DNA of 64,000 nucleotides from Lysobacter sp. 5GHs7-4 (GTDB lineage Bacteria > Pseudomonadota > Gammaproteobacteria > Xanthomonadales > Xanthomonadaceae): positions 1,010,001-1,074,000 of the forward strand of contig NZ_CP089924.1 in the NCBI RefSeq assembly GCF_021284765.1. The letters run 5' to 3'. A program made the position numbers and the translations under genes. This document shows positions 37,721 to 44,124 of the stretch, one piece after another (position 1 is the stretch's first letter; each line of letters opens with the position of its first letter). The notes under the pieces are model-generated. The model saw nothing but the letters and a program-made list of their open reading frames with translations, was not told the origin of the DNA and searched no databases.

Positions 37721-38011
37721 ATGAGTGAACCGTCTTCGATCACTTGCAGCTGCGGATCCAGGAGTTTCGATCTGATCGTCAGTTATGGCTCTTGCGTGAC
37801 CAGATGCTCGACTTGTGGCGAGAGCATTGTCGCCACTTCGTTCACGTCCATGCGCTCAATCACTGAGCCGTTCTCTGCCCACTATGATTCCGGCCCCGGC
37901 CCTCTTCCGGAGGGATCTCTGTTTGCGTCGGGACCGCTCAATGAGATATACGCTGCCGTTTGTTCGGCGGCGTCACAAGGCGGGGTAGTTAGGCTTGTCG
38001 CGCGGGGCTAA
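37721..38011 (+). CDS. Cassette 18: zinc-ribbon protein (96 aa)
   Basis: A 96-aa protein with an N-terminal zinc ribbon: CSC near residue 9-11 and CSTC near residue 29-32 (CSCGSRSFDLIVSYGSCVTRCSTCGES). The rest is flexible (SGPGPLPEGSLFASGPLNE) with a final helix. It may bind nucleic acid or protein. Stop TAA is in the attC left core. Confidence 0.65.
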   Translation: MSEPSSITCSCGSRSFDLIVSYGSCVTRCSTCGESIVATSFTSMRSITEPFSAHYDSGPGPLPEGSLFASGPLNEIYAAVCSAASQGGVVRLVARG

Positions 38012-38065
38012 CAATTCATTCAAGCCGAAGCCGCTTCGCGGCTCGGCTTAATTCAGGCGTCAGGC
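38006..38065 (+). repeat. attC 18
   Basis: A 60-bp site with cores GGCTAAC and GTCAGGC and stem CCGAAGCCGCTTCGCGGCTCGG. Confidence 0.9.
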
Positions 38066-38069
38066 ACCG

Positions 38070-38486
38070 ATGAGAGATGGCTGGTACCACGAAGATTACC
38101 TACTGCTCTTCAGTCCAGCTGAGGCTGAGGTGGCGTCAAGGCAATACGCAATTGCTCGCTGGCTATCTGGCCATAGAGTAATTGGGCTACGCAGCTGGAA
38201 TGACCTGATTGTTCAAGACCTGGCTGGCTTGGTTTTCTCTGTGCCCAGTGTTCCGATCGCCGCAGATCACATAGAGCCGTTTAGCTTGCCGCCACCCGAC
38301 GCTTCGCTTACGGCGGACTCTCGCCTTTCTGGCAAGGTCAAGTGGTATTTGCAGCCACTTGTATTCGGTGGCCATCCAGCAGACGAGTCAAATATTCATT
38401 GGGTCTCGTTGGAGCAGCACGCCCAGTTGGTCGTTTTTTGGAATGATCGCTATCAGCAAATCAAGGCGGCCTCGGTTGGCGCCTAG
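38070..38486 (+). CDS. Cassette 19: unknown protein (138 aa)
   Basis: A 138-aa soluble protein beginning MRDGWYHEDYLLLFSPAEAEVASRQYAIARWL and ending VFWNDRYQQIKAASVGA. It has several Trp and Tyr and reads like a SMI1/KNR4-style or similar small alpha/beta protein, but I cannot assign it. The stop TAG sits at the place where other attC sites have TAA. Confidence 0.6.
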   Translation: MRDGWYHEDYLLLFSPAEAEVASRQYAIARWLSGHRVIGLRSWNDLIVQDLAGLVFSVPSVPIAADHIEPFSLPPPDASLTADSRLSGKVKWYLQPLVFGGHPADESNIHWVSLEQHAQLVVFWNDRYQQIKAASVGA

Positions 38487-38540
38487 TAATTCATTCAAGC
38501 CGAAACCGCTTCGCGGGTTGGCTTAATTCAGGCGTTAGGC
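38481..38540 (+). repeat. attC 19
   Basis: A 60-bp site whose left core is altered to GCCTAGT; the right core is GTTAGGC. Confidence 0.85.
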
Positions 38541-38543
38541 CTC

Positions 38544-38840
38544 ATGCAGATCAAGACCGCACATCCGAGACTTTACTTCGATGGCAACTCCCAACTTGCA
38601 GAGCACTTTTTCGCCTTGGTGCAAGGCATGCTTGATGGCCTTCGAGCCTTGGGTCAAACACCTGAGTCAGCCTTGGGTTCGCGCTTCACTTTCGTCCAAG
38701 AAGAGATAGGCCCATCTGGCAAGTCGGATGCACTGCTGTTCAATGGCACTATCGCCCACACCTCTGCTTTTGGACACTTTGCGCTAGCAGATGCAGGAGG
38801 CGTACATTGGCTATCGGAAATTTTCGGCCATGAGGCCTAA
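38544..38840 (+). CDS. Cassette 20: unknown protein (98 aa)
   Basis: A 98-aa protein starting 3 bp after the attC (MQIKTAHPRLYFDGNSQLAEHFFALVQGMLDGLRALG). The second half (RFTFVQEEIGPSGKSDALLFNGTIAHTSAFGHFALADAGGVHWL) alternates strands and Gly turns. Stop TAA is in the attC left core. No family recognised. Confidence 0.6.
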   Translation: MQIKTAHPRLYFDGNSQLAEHFFALVQGMLDGLRALGQTPESALGSRFTFVQEEIGPSGKSDALLFNGTIAHTSAFGHFALADAGGVHWLSEIFGHEA

Positions 38841-38893
38841 CAATTCATTCAAGCCGAACCCCTTCGCGGGTCGGCTTAATTCAGGCGTTAGGC
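38835..38893 (+). repeat. attC 20
   Basis: A 59-bp site with cores GCCTAAC and GTTAGGC; one base is missing from the central stem (CCGAACCCCTTCGCGGGTCGG). Confidence 0.9.
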
Positions 38894-38927
38894 GTCGAAT
38901 CCTACCAACGGTGCACACGGAGTTTCA

Positions 38928-39356
38928 GTGAAGAAGCAGCTTATTGCGTTGCGCGGCCGCTCAAGTGTTGGCAAGAGCTCCGCTCTCCATCTCTTGTACA
39001 AATGCCTCATTGCTAATCCTTCTGTGAAACCTGTCCACTTTGAGGCGCTCGGACGCAAGCTAGATTTTCTGGCAATCGTGTCGGTCGAGGGTCACGCGGT
39101 CGGCATCTTCAACCGCGGAGATGTGCCGGCCACCGTGCAAGAGCTGCTTGACCGTTTGGTAGTCGAGAAGTGTCAAGTGATCGTCTGCGCCGCCCGCACG
39201 AAAGGAGAAGTTGAGAACGTACTCAAGTCTCCTGGTCGTAAGTACAAGCTGGTGGAGGTTAGTAAAAAGGCAAAGCACGGCAAGTCGGAGGCGGTCTCCA
39301 ATCACGCAGCCGCGCATGCCTTGGCGGCCATGGTGTATGACGCGCTCGACGCCTAA
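38928..39356 (+). CDS. Cassette 21: P-loop NTPase-like protein (142 aa)
   Basis: A 142-aa protein from a GTG start with GGAG 5 bases upstream. The N-terminus carries a Walker A loop, GRSSVGKSS (residues 10-18), after a strand (KKQLIALR). KCQVIVCAART may be the Walker B strand, and a helical C-terminus follows. It resembles small kinase-like P-loop proteins, with no substrate hint. Stop TAA is in the attC left core. Confidence 0.68.
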   Translation: MKKQLIALRGRSSVGKSSALHLLYKCLIANPSVKPVHFEALGRKLDFLAIVSVEGHAVGIFNRGDVPATVQELLDRLVVEKCQVIVCAARTKGEVENVLKSPGRKYKLVEVSKKAKHGKSEAVSNHAAAHALAAMVYDALDA

Positions 39357-39410
39357 CAATTCGTCCAAGCCGGTGCCGCTTCGCGGCGCGGCTTAACTCA
39401 GGTGTTAGCC
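39351..39410 (+). repeat. attC 21
   Basis: A 60-bp site with cores GCCTAAC and GTTAGCC and stem CCGGTGCCGCTTCGCGGCGCGG. Confidence 0.9.
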
Positions 39411-39411
39411 C

Positions 39412-39861
39412 TTGCCAAGAAAATACCAGCTGCCGCCAGAAATAGAACAGATGGCCAACCAGGAGTCTTACTCCCGTTGGTTGCACCGGAAAGCCGTCGC
39501 TCATGCCAGGCGAGATCGCGCACGTGGACATACTTGCACTATCTCCGGTTACAAAGGAGCAATACATCAGGCTGTCGTCGCGTCAAAGGGACTTGATTCA
39601 TACACCGGCGAGCCGTTGGACTGGGGCTTGATCAGCACCTACGACAATCAAGCATCAAAGAATGGCCGGCATCATTACAAAGCCACTTTTGCCCTTCTTC
39701 CCACCATTGATCATATTGACGCAAGTTCAAAGACTGCATCTTTCAACGTCTGCGCATGGCGCACAAACGATGCAAAGAACGATCTTAGCCGCCAGGCCTT
39801 CATTGATCTTTGCAGACGAGTGCTTGAGCATGAGGGCTACATTGTCGCCCGCAAGGGCTAA
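39412..39861 (+). CDS. Cassette 22: HNH-nuclease-like protein (149 aa)
   Basis: A 149-aa basic protein from TTG 39412, directly behind the attC. The order YTGEPLDW, then LPTIDHIDASS, then FNVCAWRTNDAKNDLS follows the HNH layout: a catalytic D-H-I strand, an Asn turn and a final N-x-x-K helix. The CxxC zinc pairs of many HNH enzymes are absent. DNA cleavage is an inference from this pattern. Stop TAA is in the attC left core. Confidence 0.58.
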   Translation: MPRKYQLPPEIEQMANQESYSRWLHRKAVAHARRDRARGHTCTISGYKGAIHQAVVASKGLDSYTGEPLDWGLISTYDNQASKNGRHHYKATFALLPTIDHIDASSKTASFNVCAWRTNDAKNDLSRQAFIDLCRRVLEHEGYIVARKG

Positions 39862-39915
39862 CAATTCATTCAAGTCGACGCCGCTTCGCGGAGTGGCTTA
39901 ATTCAGGCGTTAGGC
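39856..39915 (+). repeat. attC 22
   Basis: A 60-bp site with cores GGCTAAC and GTTAGGC; the stem is imperfect (TCGACGCCGCTTCGCGGAGTGG). Confidence 0.87.
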
Positions 39916-39923
39916 CGCATAGC

Positions 39924-40349
39924 ATGCACATCAGCTACCGAATAGAAAGAAGGCGCCAGGAACTCTGTCGTCTGCGATTCCCGATTTCCGCGTGCCAGGA
40001 ATATCTGCGCGACCTTCTAGACGTGGCTCCCCACCTGTCGGAAGCAGTGCGCCCAGTTGCGCTCCAACTTGAGGCCGCGACGACTAGCGATCTTTCCAAC
40101 GGCCCCTACCCACTCACCGCCGCCACCTCACTTGAGGAACGACGCCTTGAGTTCATGGCAGCAGAACTCTTAGAGAAAGGGATCGGTTTTGTGTGGTGCT
40201 CCCAATGCGGTCGCGAGCTTATAGCGGCTGGAACCATTTTTGAGAGATATCAGCGGGGCTGTGGACCGCTGGAGGGCGGCGAGGGCCGACGCTTCTACTG
40301 TGGATCCTCCTCTCATCTGCTACTAGAGGTCGTTGACCTCCGCTTCTAG
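39924..40349 (+). CDS. Cassette 23: Cys-rich unknown protein (141 aa)
   Basis: A 141-aa protein with a basic N-terminus (MHISYRIERRRQELCRLRF), a helical middle (LEERRLEFMAAELLEKG) and a zinc-ribbon-like C-terminal part (VWCSQCGRELIAAG ... RGCGPLEGG ... RFYCGSSSH). The four Cys could bind zinc. Stop TAG is upstream of the attC. No family recognised. Confidence 0.6.
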   Translation: MHISYRIERRRQELCRLRFPISACQEYLRDLLDVAPHLSEAVRPVALQLEAATTSDLSNGPYPLTAATSLEERRLEFMAAELLEKGIGFVWCSQCGRELIAAGTIFERYQRGCGPLEGGEGRRFYCGSSSHLLLEVVDLRF

Positions 40350-40355
40350 AATGCG

Positions 40356-40415
40356 GCCTAACAATTCGTTCAAACCGAAGCCGCTTCGCGGCGCGGCTTC
40401 ATTCAGGCGTTAGCG
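40356..40415 (+). repeat. attC 23
   Basis: A 60-bp site with left core GCCTAAC and right core GTTAGCG; stem CCGAAGCCGCTTCGCGGCGCGG. Confidence 0.88.
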
Positions 40416-40418
40416 CTC

Positions 40419-40733
40419 ATGCTCAACACCCCCGCAAGCATTTGGAAAGGCATCCCGGCGGAGCTCGTGCCGCAATGGAATCAGGTCTTTTCTGAAAGGC
40501 CCGCCAAGATTTCCTTGCAGTCTCCTTGCCCCGTCTATGGCAATCGCACTTTGTTCCGGTGGCATGACGGTGGTCGCGGCCTCTGGGAGTGGTGTCAGTC
40601 GTGTTTTTGTTATGAGCATTCTTCTGCATTTGCCCCTGCGGATTGGGCATCAGACTCGGCAATTCATCCTGTAGGGGGCTCGGCAGAACCAACAGCTATC
40701 GTTATCGCTTTGAGGGGTGCTGGCATCCTATGA
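40419..40733 (+). CDS. Cassette 24: unknown protein (104 aa)
   Basis: A 104-aa protein with a possible zinc pair (SPCPVYGNRTLFRWHDGG then WEWCQSCFCYEH), reading like a one-sided zinc ribbon. MLNTPASIWKGIPAELVPQWNQVF starts it, 3 bp behind the attC. The C-terminus is a hydrophobic strand (PTAIVIALRGAGIL). No family recognised. Confidence 0.6.
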   Translation: MLNTPASIWKGIPAELVPQWNQVFSERPAKISLQSPCPVYGNRTLFRWHDGGRGLWEWCQSCFCYEHSSAFAPADWASDSAIHPVGGSAEPTAIVIALRGAGIL

Positions 40734-40734
40734 G

Positions 40735-40794
40735 CGCTAGCAATTCATTCAAGCCGAAGCCGCCTCTCGGCTCGGCTTAATTCAGGCGTTAGGC
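40735..40794 (+). repeat. attC 24
   Basis: A 60-bp site with left core altered to CGCTAGC and right core GTTAGGC; stem CCGAAGCCGCCTCTCGGCTCGG. Confidence 0.85.
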
Positions 40795-40796
40795 CT

Positions 40797-41264
40797 ATGA
40801 CTCATTGCACCGTGTTCTGCGAGAAGTGCCACGAGTACCTACAACTGAACAAGTGGTACCCGCTGGAACCAACCGCGGTTGGCTGCAGGATTTCTACCAC
40901 TCACGCCACCCTCATTTCTGCTGCGGAGAGAGGTGACGCCGACGCCTTTCCCGAGCTAGTCAATGCCTTCATGGCCTTTGTTGATGGCCATGGCAGCCAC
41001 CCCCTGTACCTGTACTTTTCGGGTGGCGACTACCCATGGTGGCCAGAGGAGCCCAATTGGTTTTTGTGGAAACGCATCCCTGGCCCGTTCTACCGCCCAT
41101 CAATTGATCAGACAGACATTGACCTGCCACGAAACATCATTGACGACCTTGGCATTACCAATTGGGCAGATGCTTTGGCTCACTATCGGGCGACATGCCC
41201 CTGCGTAGAGCGTCCGGAAGATCTAGAGAAGGCCTTCTTGTCATTCGTCACGGCAAGGGCCTAA
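40797..41264 (+). CDS. Cassette 25: unknown protein with N-terminal CxxC (155 aa)
   Basis: A 155-aa protein, two bases behind the attC. It begins with a CxxC knuckle (MTHCTVFCEKCHEYLQLNKW), followed by a helical part (AERGDADAFPELVNAFMAFVDGHG) and a Trp/Pro-rich block (GGDYPWWPEEPNWFLWKRIPG). The end resembles a helical bundle. Stop TAA is in the attC left core. No family recognised. Confidence 0.62.
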   Translation: MTHCTVFCEKCHEYLQLNKWYPLEPTAVGCRISTTHATLISAAERGDADAFPELVNAFMAFVDGHGSHPLYLYFSGGDYPWWPEEPNWFLWKRIPGPFYRPSIDQTDIDLPRNIIDDLGITNWADALAHYRATCPCVERPEDLEKAFLSFVTARA

Positions 41265-41318
41265 CAATTCATTCAAGCCGAAGCCGCTTCGTGGTGTCAC
41301 CCAATTCAGGCGTTAGGT
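41259..41318 (+). repeat. attC 25
   Basis: A 60-bp site with cores GCCTAAC and GTTAGGT. The right arm is decayed (TCGTGGTGTCACCC), so pairing is weak. Confidence 0.8.
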
Positions 41319-41328
41319 TCCGCGCGCA

Positions 41329-41625
41329 ATGACCCGCAAATCGAAATTCATCTTTGCCTTCTTGATCGCTACGAGCATTGCTGTTGTCGCCAATGTGGCT
41401 CCGTACTTTCTGACTCTGGGCGCGTACCAACGTGACGGCCAAGAGGTTGCCGGTTTCCCATTCAACTTCCATAGAATTGGCGGCGATTGTTGGCCTAGTG
41501 CCTGTGACACGTACAACTTCAACATCGTCTACTTCTTAGCTGACCTAGCAATTGCATTGATCTGCGCTGTTGCTATCGGCCTCGTAGCGGCGCGGGCGGG
41601 AAGAGATCGTGGAGGCGGGGCCTAA
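41329..41625 (+). CDS. Cassette 26: small membrane protein (98 aa)
   Basis: A 98-aa protein with two membrane helices (FIFAFLIATSIAVVANVAPYFLTLG and IVYFLADLAIALICAVAIGLVAA). Between them is a loop with a Cys pair (GGDCWPSACDTYNF), probably periplasmic. The basic start (MTRKSKF) sets the orientation. Stop TAA is in the attC left core. No family recognised. Confidence 0.65.
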   Translation: MTRKSKFIFAFLIATSIAVVANVAPYFLTLGAYQRDGQEVAGFPFNFHRIGGDCWPSACDTYNFNIVYFLADLAIALICAVAIGLVAARAGRDRGGGA

Positions 41626-41679
41626 CCATTCATTCAAGCCAAAACCGCTTCACGGCTCGGATGAATGTGGACGGTCAGC
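41620..41679 (+). repeat. attC 26 (degenerate right half)
   Basis: Left core GCCTAAC and the CCATTCATTCAAGCC arm are present, but the right half has decayed (GGATGAATGTGGACGG) and no right core is recognisable. Confidence 0.65.
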
Positions 41680-41703
41680 ATGGCATTCGCGCCCGTCGCA
41701 AGG

Positions 41704-41763
41704 CGCCTGGCAATTCATTCGGGCCGAAACCGTTTTACGGGTCGGAAAACTCGTGCGTTAGGC
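41704..41763 (+). repeat. attC 27 (last)
   Basis: A 60-bp site with left core GCCTGGC, stem GGGCCGAAACCGTTTTACGG and right core GTTAGGC. Only about 24 bases separate it from attC 26, so there is no gene in that cassette. Confidence 0.78.
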
Positions 41764-41789
41764 TGTACCCGATCATCTTCGAGGCTGGA

Positions 41790-41960
41790 ATGGCAAGGCA
41801 TTACTCGCACGGCTACCCTCGCTACTCGTTTGATTCGACGACTCGAGAGCCAACAAAGTTGCCCAGCCTTGAGGCCGCCGTGGCATTTATCGAGGGCGAT
41901 GGGTCTAACATGCTTCGCACGCGATCGATCCATTTCAGGTTAATGGGGTTGGGGAGGTGA
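41790..41960 (+). CDS. Doubtful ORF at the array end (56 aa)
   Basis: A 56-aa frame (MARHYSHGYPRYSFDSTTREPTKLP...) after the last attC, without an attC behind it. Its TGA overlaps the ATG of the next gene. It could be the remnant of a final cassette whose attC was lost. No family recognised. Confidence 0.35.
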   Translation: MARHYSHGYPRYSFDSTTREPTKLPSLEAAVAFIEGDGSNMLRTRSIHFRLMGLGR

Positions 41961-42433
41961 TGTACGGGAAATTGCTCTTTGCCGCGCTTCTGTTAGCGTC
42001 GCCGGCTTCGTTCGCTAAGCATCCCCGCAGCTTGACCGTTGTCGAGCAGGGCGCCAGCTACGTGCTTGCTCAGGACTTCGTGGCCAGCGAGAAAGCGGCC
42101 ACGTTCACCCTGAAGGCGGGCACTTATGTGACTGCCTTCGAGGACAGCAAGGCGCTCTATCTCCTGGGCGGCGCGAACTGTCTGGAGATGCATGTGGTTC
42201 CGCCCAAACAGCCTGAGTACGCATACACGAAGCCGTTCAATTGCGGCATCTACTATCCGAAGGCAGAGGAGGGGCAGACGCTCTTCTTCTATATTCGCGA
42301 AGCGCTGCCGCGCAGCGAATTCGGGCTGATCGTCAATGCGATCATCAAGGCCGGCGAGGGGGGCTTCAACTACCCGATATCCAAGAAGCATGTGATCGGT
42401 CTGCGTTCGCGGCTTCTTGAAGCGCAGCCATAG
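41960..42433 (+). CDS. Exported protein (157 aa)
   Basis: A 157-aa protein with a Sec signal peptide (MYGKLLFAALLLASPASFA). GGGGAGG stands directly upstream. The mature part is beta-rich (YVLAQDFVASEKAATFTLKAGTYVTAFEDSKALYLLGG) with Cys in ANCLEMHV and FNCGIYY. Codon use is closer to the chromosome than to the cassettes. No family recognised. Confidence 0.65.
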   Translation: MYGKLLFAALLLASPASFAKHPRSLTVVEQGASYVLAQDFVASEKAATFTLKAGTYVTAFEDSKALYLLGGANCLEMHVVPPKQPEYAYTKPFNCGIYYPKAEEGQTLFFYIREALPRSEFGLIVNAIIKAGEGGFNYPISKKHVIGLRSRLLEAQP

Positions 42434-42480
42434 AGTCAACCTAACTCAGAGCGGATCGCTTTCGCGGACAGGGGGAACGC

Positions 42481-42720
42481 TTGGGCATCAGTCTTGAAGT
42501 GGTACTGGCCATAGTGTGCGCCGTCACGTTCTTCCGCGCAGGACGATTCGAGTCGGACGGGGAGGCATACGACTACAGTTTTGTTTGGTCGCTGATGTCG
42601 GTCTTGCTTTCGGCGCTCGTCCTGATTTTTCTGAAGGTTTCCTGGGGTATTCTTCTGTTGTGTCAGGTGGGCCTGTTCTTTGGCATCGGGGTGTTTCGTG
42701 CTCTCCGGGATCCGAGCTAG
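42481..42720 (+). CDS. Small membrane protein (79 aa)
   Basis: A 79-aa ORF from TTG, with GGGGGAA upstream. Hydrophobic segments are LEVVLAIVCAVTFF, FVWSLMSVLLSALVLIFLKVSWGILLL and CQVGLFFGIGVF. The unusual start makes it moderate. No family recognised. Confidence 0.5.
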   Translation: MGISLEVVLAIVCAVTFFRAGRFESDGEAYDYSFVWSLMSVLLSALVLIFLKVSWGILLLCQVGLFFGIGVFRALRDPS

Positions 42721-42767
42721 AGTCGCTTGAGCATCCAAGACGTTCGACACTAAGGCGTTGACGACCG

Positions 42768-42971
42768 ATGATAGTTCTCTGCCGAGTTATTGCGTTGGTG
42801 GCTTGTATGCTCGCTACGGTCTCTTGCGCATCCGTTGACGCGTCTCGGAACAAGCCGCGGTCTGAAGAGGCAGGCGTGGTGGCGGAGAACTGTGATCTCG
42901 CAAAAGAGCGGGATAATCAACTGGCCATCGACCACTGGTGCGGCAAGCCGGAATCGCGCGCCGAGCCTTGA
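42768..42971 (+). CDS. Small lipoprotein (67 aa)
   Basis: A 67-aa protein with a lipoprotein signal (MIVLCRVIALVACMLATVSCAS; lipobox TVSC) and a short polar mature part with two Cys (AENCDLAKERD; DHWCGKPES). No family recognised. Confidence 0.55.
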   Translation: MIVLCRVIALVACMLATVSCASVDASRNKPRSEEAGVVAENCDLAKERDNQLAIDHWCGKPESRAEP

Positions 42972-43051
42972 GGGCGCATGCCGTCCCGCGATCGTGAGCG
43001 GGGTCGACCGGCCGGCTCGCGCGTATCCGTAAATGAGGCAGGAGAAGTCGA

Positions 43052-43423
43052 TTGTCGCCTAAGCAATTGGTTCGGGAATGGGTGTCGCGATTCAACGCGG
43101 CGGACGTCGAAGGTCTTGCTGCGCTGTACGCTGAAGACGCGACCAACCATCAAGTGGTGATGGAGCCGCTGGTCGGTCGCGCCGCGATCCGCAACATGTT
43201 TCTGACGGAGTTCGGCCGGGCCGAGATGACTTGCCTGGTCGAGAACCTGTTCGAGGATGGCGAGTGGGCCATTCTGGAGTGGCGCGATCCCAGCGGCTTG
43301 CGCGGTTGCGGCTTCTTTCATGTGCAGGGTGGCAAGATCGTCTTCCAACGCGGTTACTTCGATCAGCTGTCGTTCTTCCGGCTTCAAGGGATTCCTGTCC
43401 CGGACAGTTATCTGGGGAGCTGA
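43052..43423 (+). CDS. SnoaL-like/NTF2-fold protein
   Basis: A 123-aa protein from TTG 43052, behind a strong GGCAGGAGAAG. It has the cone-shaped NTF2/SnoaL layout: N-terminal helix (LVREWVSRFNAADVEGLAALYAEDATNHQ), GRAAIRNMFLTEF, and strands (WAILEWRDPSGLRGCGFFHVQGGKIVFQRGYFD). Many such proteins are isomerases or ligand-binding; the substrate is not evident. Confidence 0.78.
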   Translation: MSPKQLVREWVSRFNAADVEGLAALYAEDATNHQVVMEPLVGRAAIRNMFLTEFGRAEMTCLVENLFEDGEWAILEWRDPSGLRGCGFFHVQGGKIVFQRGYFDQLSFFRLQGIPVPDSYLGS

Positions 43424-43517
43424 CACTTCTCTGGCCGCCCAGGCCGACTGTAGGATAGATCCCCCTTCAAGCGGGCCGTGGCCAAGTTTCGCCTGAGCCA
43501 GGCCCGAGACGCCTCGC

Positions 43518-43847
43518 ATGTCCATCCCATTCGTTACACAAGTGGCCGTTGCGGCGGTCGAGGTCGCGACGGACCCGGAGCTGGCCGGCGCCGAAAAGCG
43601 GGCGATGTCGGTGGCCTTGCAAGCCCGATTCGACGACCAACATCCGTTGCTAATCGGCGAGCACCTGGACTATGCGCTGCTACTGATCGGTTCCGCTGAG
43701 CTGAGTGCGGCCAAAGTCAGGTCGGGGTCGATATCGCGAGACGATGGCTTGTCGGAATTGCGGCGTGGTTACGGCAGTTTTCCCACCGAGTCGGTCGATC
43801 GCGCTTTGTCTTACGCTTTGCAGGCGGACATCGGTTCACGCACATGA
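43518..43847 (+). CDS. Unknown protein (109 aa)
   Basis: A 109-aa acidic protein, mostly helical (VAAVEVATDPELAGAEKRAMSVALQARFDD...HLDYALLLIGSAELSAAKVRSG). Its TGA overlaps the ATG of the next gene (ATGA), so the two are an operon. No family recognised. Confidence 0.55.
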   Translation: MSIPFVTQVAVAAVEVATDPELAGAEKRAMSVALQARFDDQHPLLIGEHLDYALLLIGSAELSAAKVRSGSISRDDGLSELRRGYGSFPTESVDRALSYALQADIGSRT

Positions 43848-44065
43848 AATGCAGCGATTGCACCATCGAACAGTATCGCGGCAGCAAGCTGGTGCGCTCC
43901 TTCGTGCCTTCCGGCGATCCCAAATTCCCTTGGCATATGCACGCGAATGGAAAGGTCTATCCACGCACGCACGGATGGGTCCTGTCCAAGGTGCTGCCGA
44001 CCCTGGTCGATGGTTCGACGGTCACTACGAAAGTGGTTCCGAACGCAGGCGGCTCAGCGGGTTAG
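43844..44065 (+). CDS. Unknown small protein with CxxC (73 aa)
   Basis: A 73-aa basic protein beginning MKCSDCTIEQYRGSKLVRSF, with one Cys pair and a WHMHANG segment that could add metal ligands. It is translationally coupled to the previous gene. No family recognised. Confidence 0.5.
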   Translation: MKCSDCTIEQYRGSKLVRSFVPSGDPKFPWHMHANGKVYPRTHGWVLSKVLPTLVDGSTVTTKVVPNAGGSAG

Positions 44066-44124
44066 CGCCGACAGACACGGATGCCTGACCAAGTCCACGC
44101 CACGTCCGTGAGCCTTCGCCGGGC

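Larger units (their letters stand above)
30272..41763 (+). mobile_element. Integron gene-cassette array without an integrase (CALIN type)
   Basis: About 26 short genes, all on the plus strand, are each followed by a 60-bp attC site of one family (GCCTAACAATTCATTCAAGC ... GCTTAATTCAGGCGTTAGGC). No tyrosine recombinase of the IntI type is encoded on either strand of the window, so this is a cluster of attC sites lacking an integrase. The array starts directly after attR of the recombinase element and decays at both ends (degenerate attC at 30686 and 41620). G+C is lower and codon use more mixed than in flanking genes. Confidence 0.93.

Noticed and set aside
30686..41763. Regularly spaced 60-bp repeats as a CRISPR array
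   Set aside because: The intervals are 200-800 bp and mostly coding, the repeats have attC cores and inverted arms, and no cas genes are present.
43052..43423. SnoaL-like gene as a late cassette
   Set aside because: No attC lies on either side and codon use is host-like; it is treated as chromosomal.
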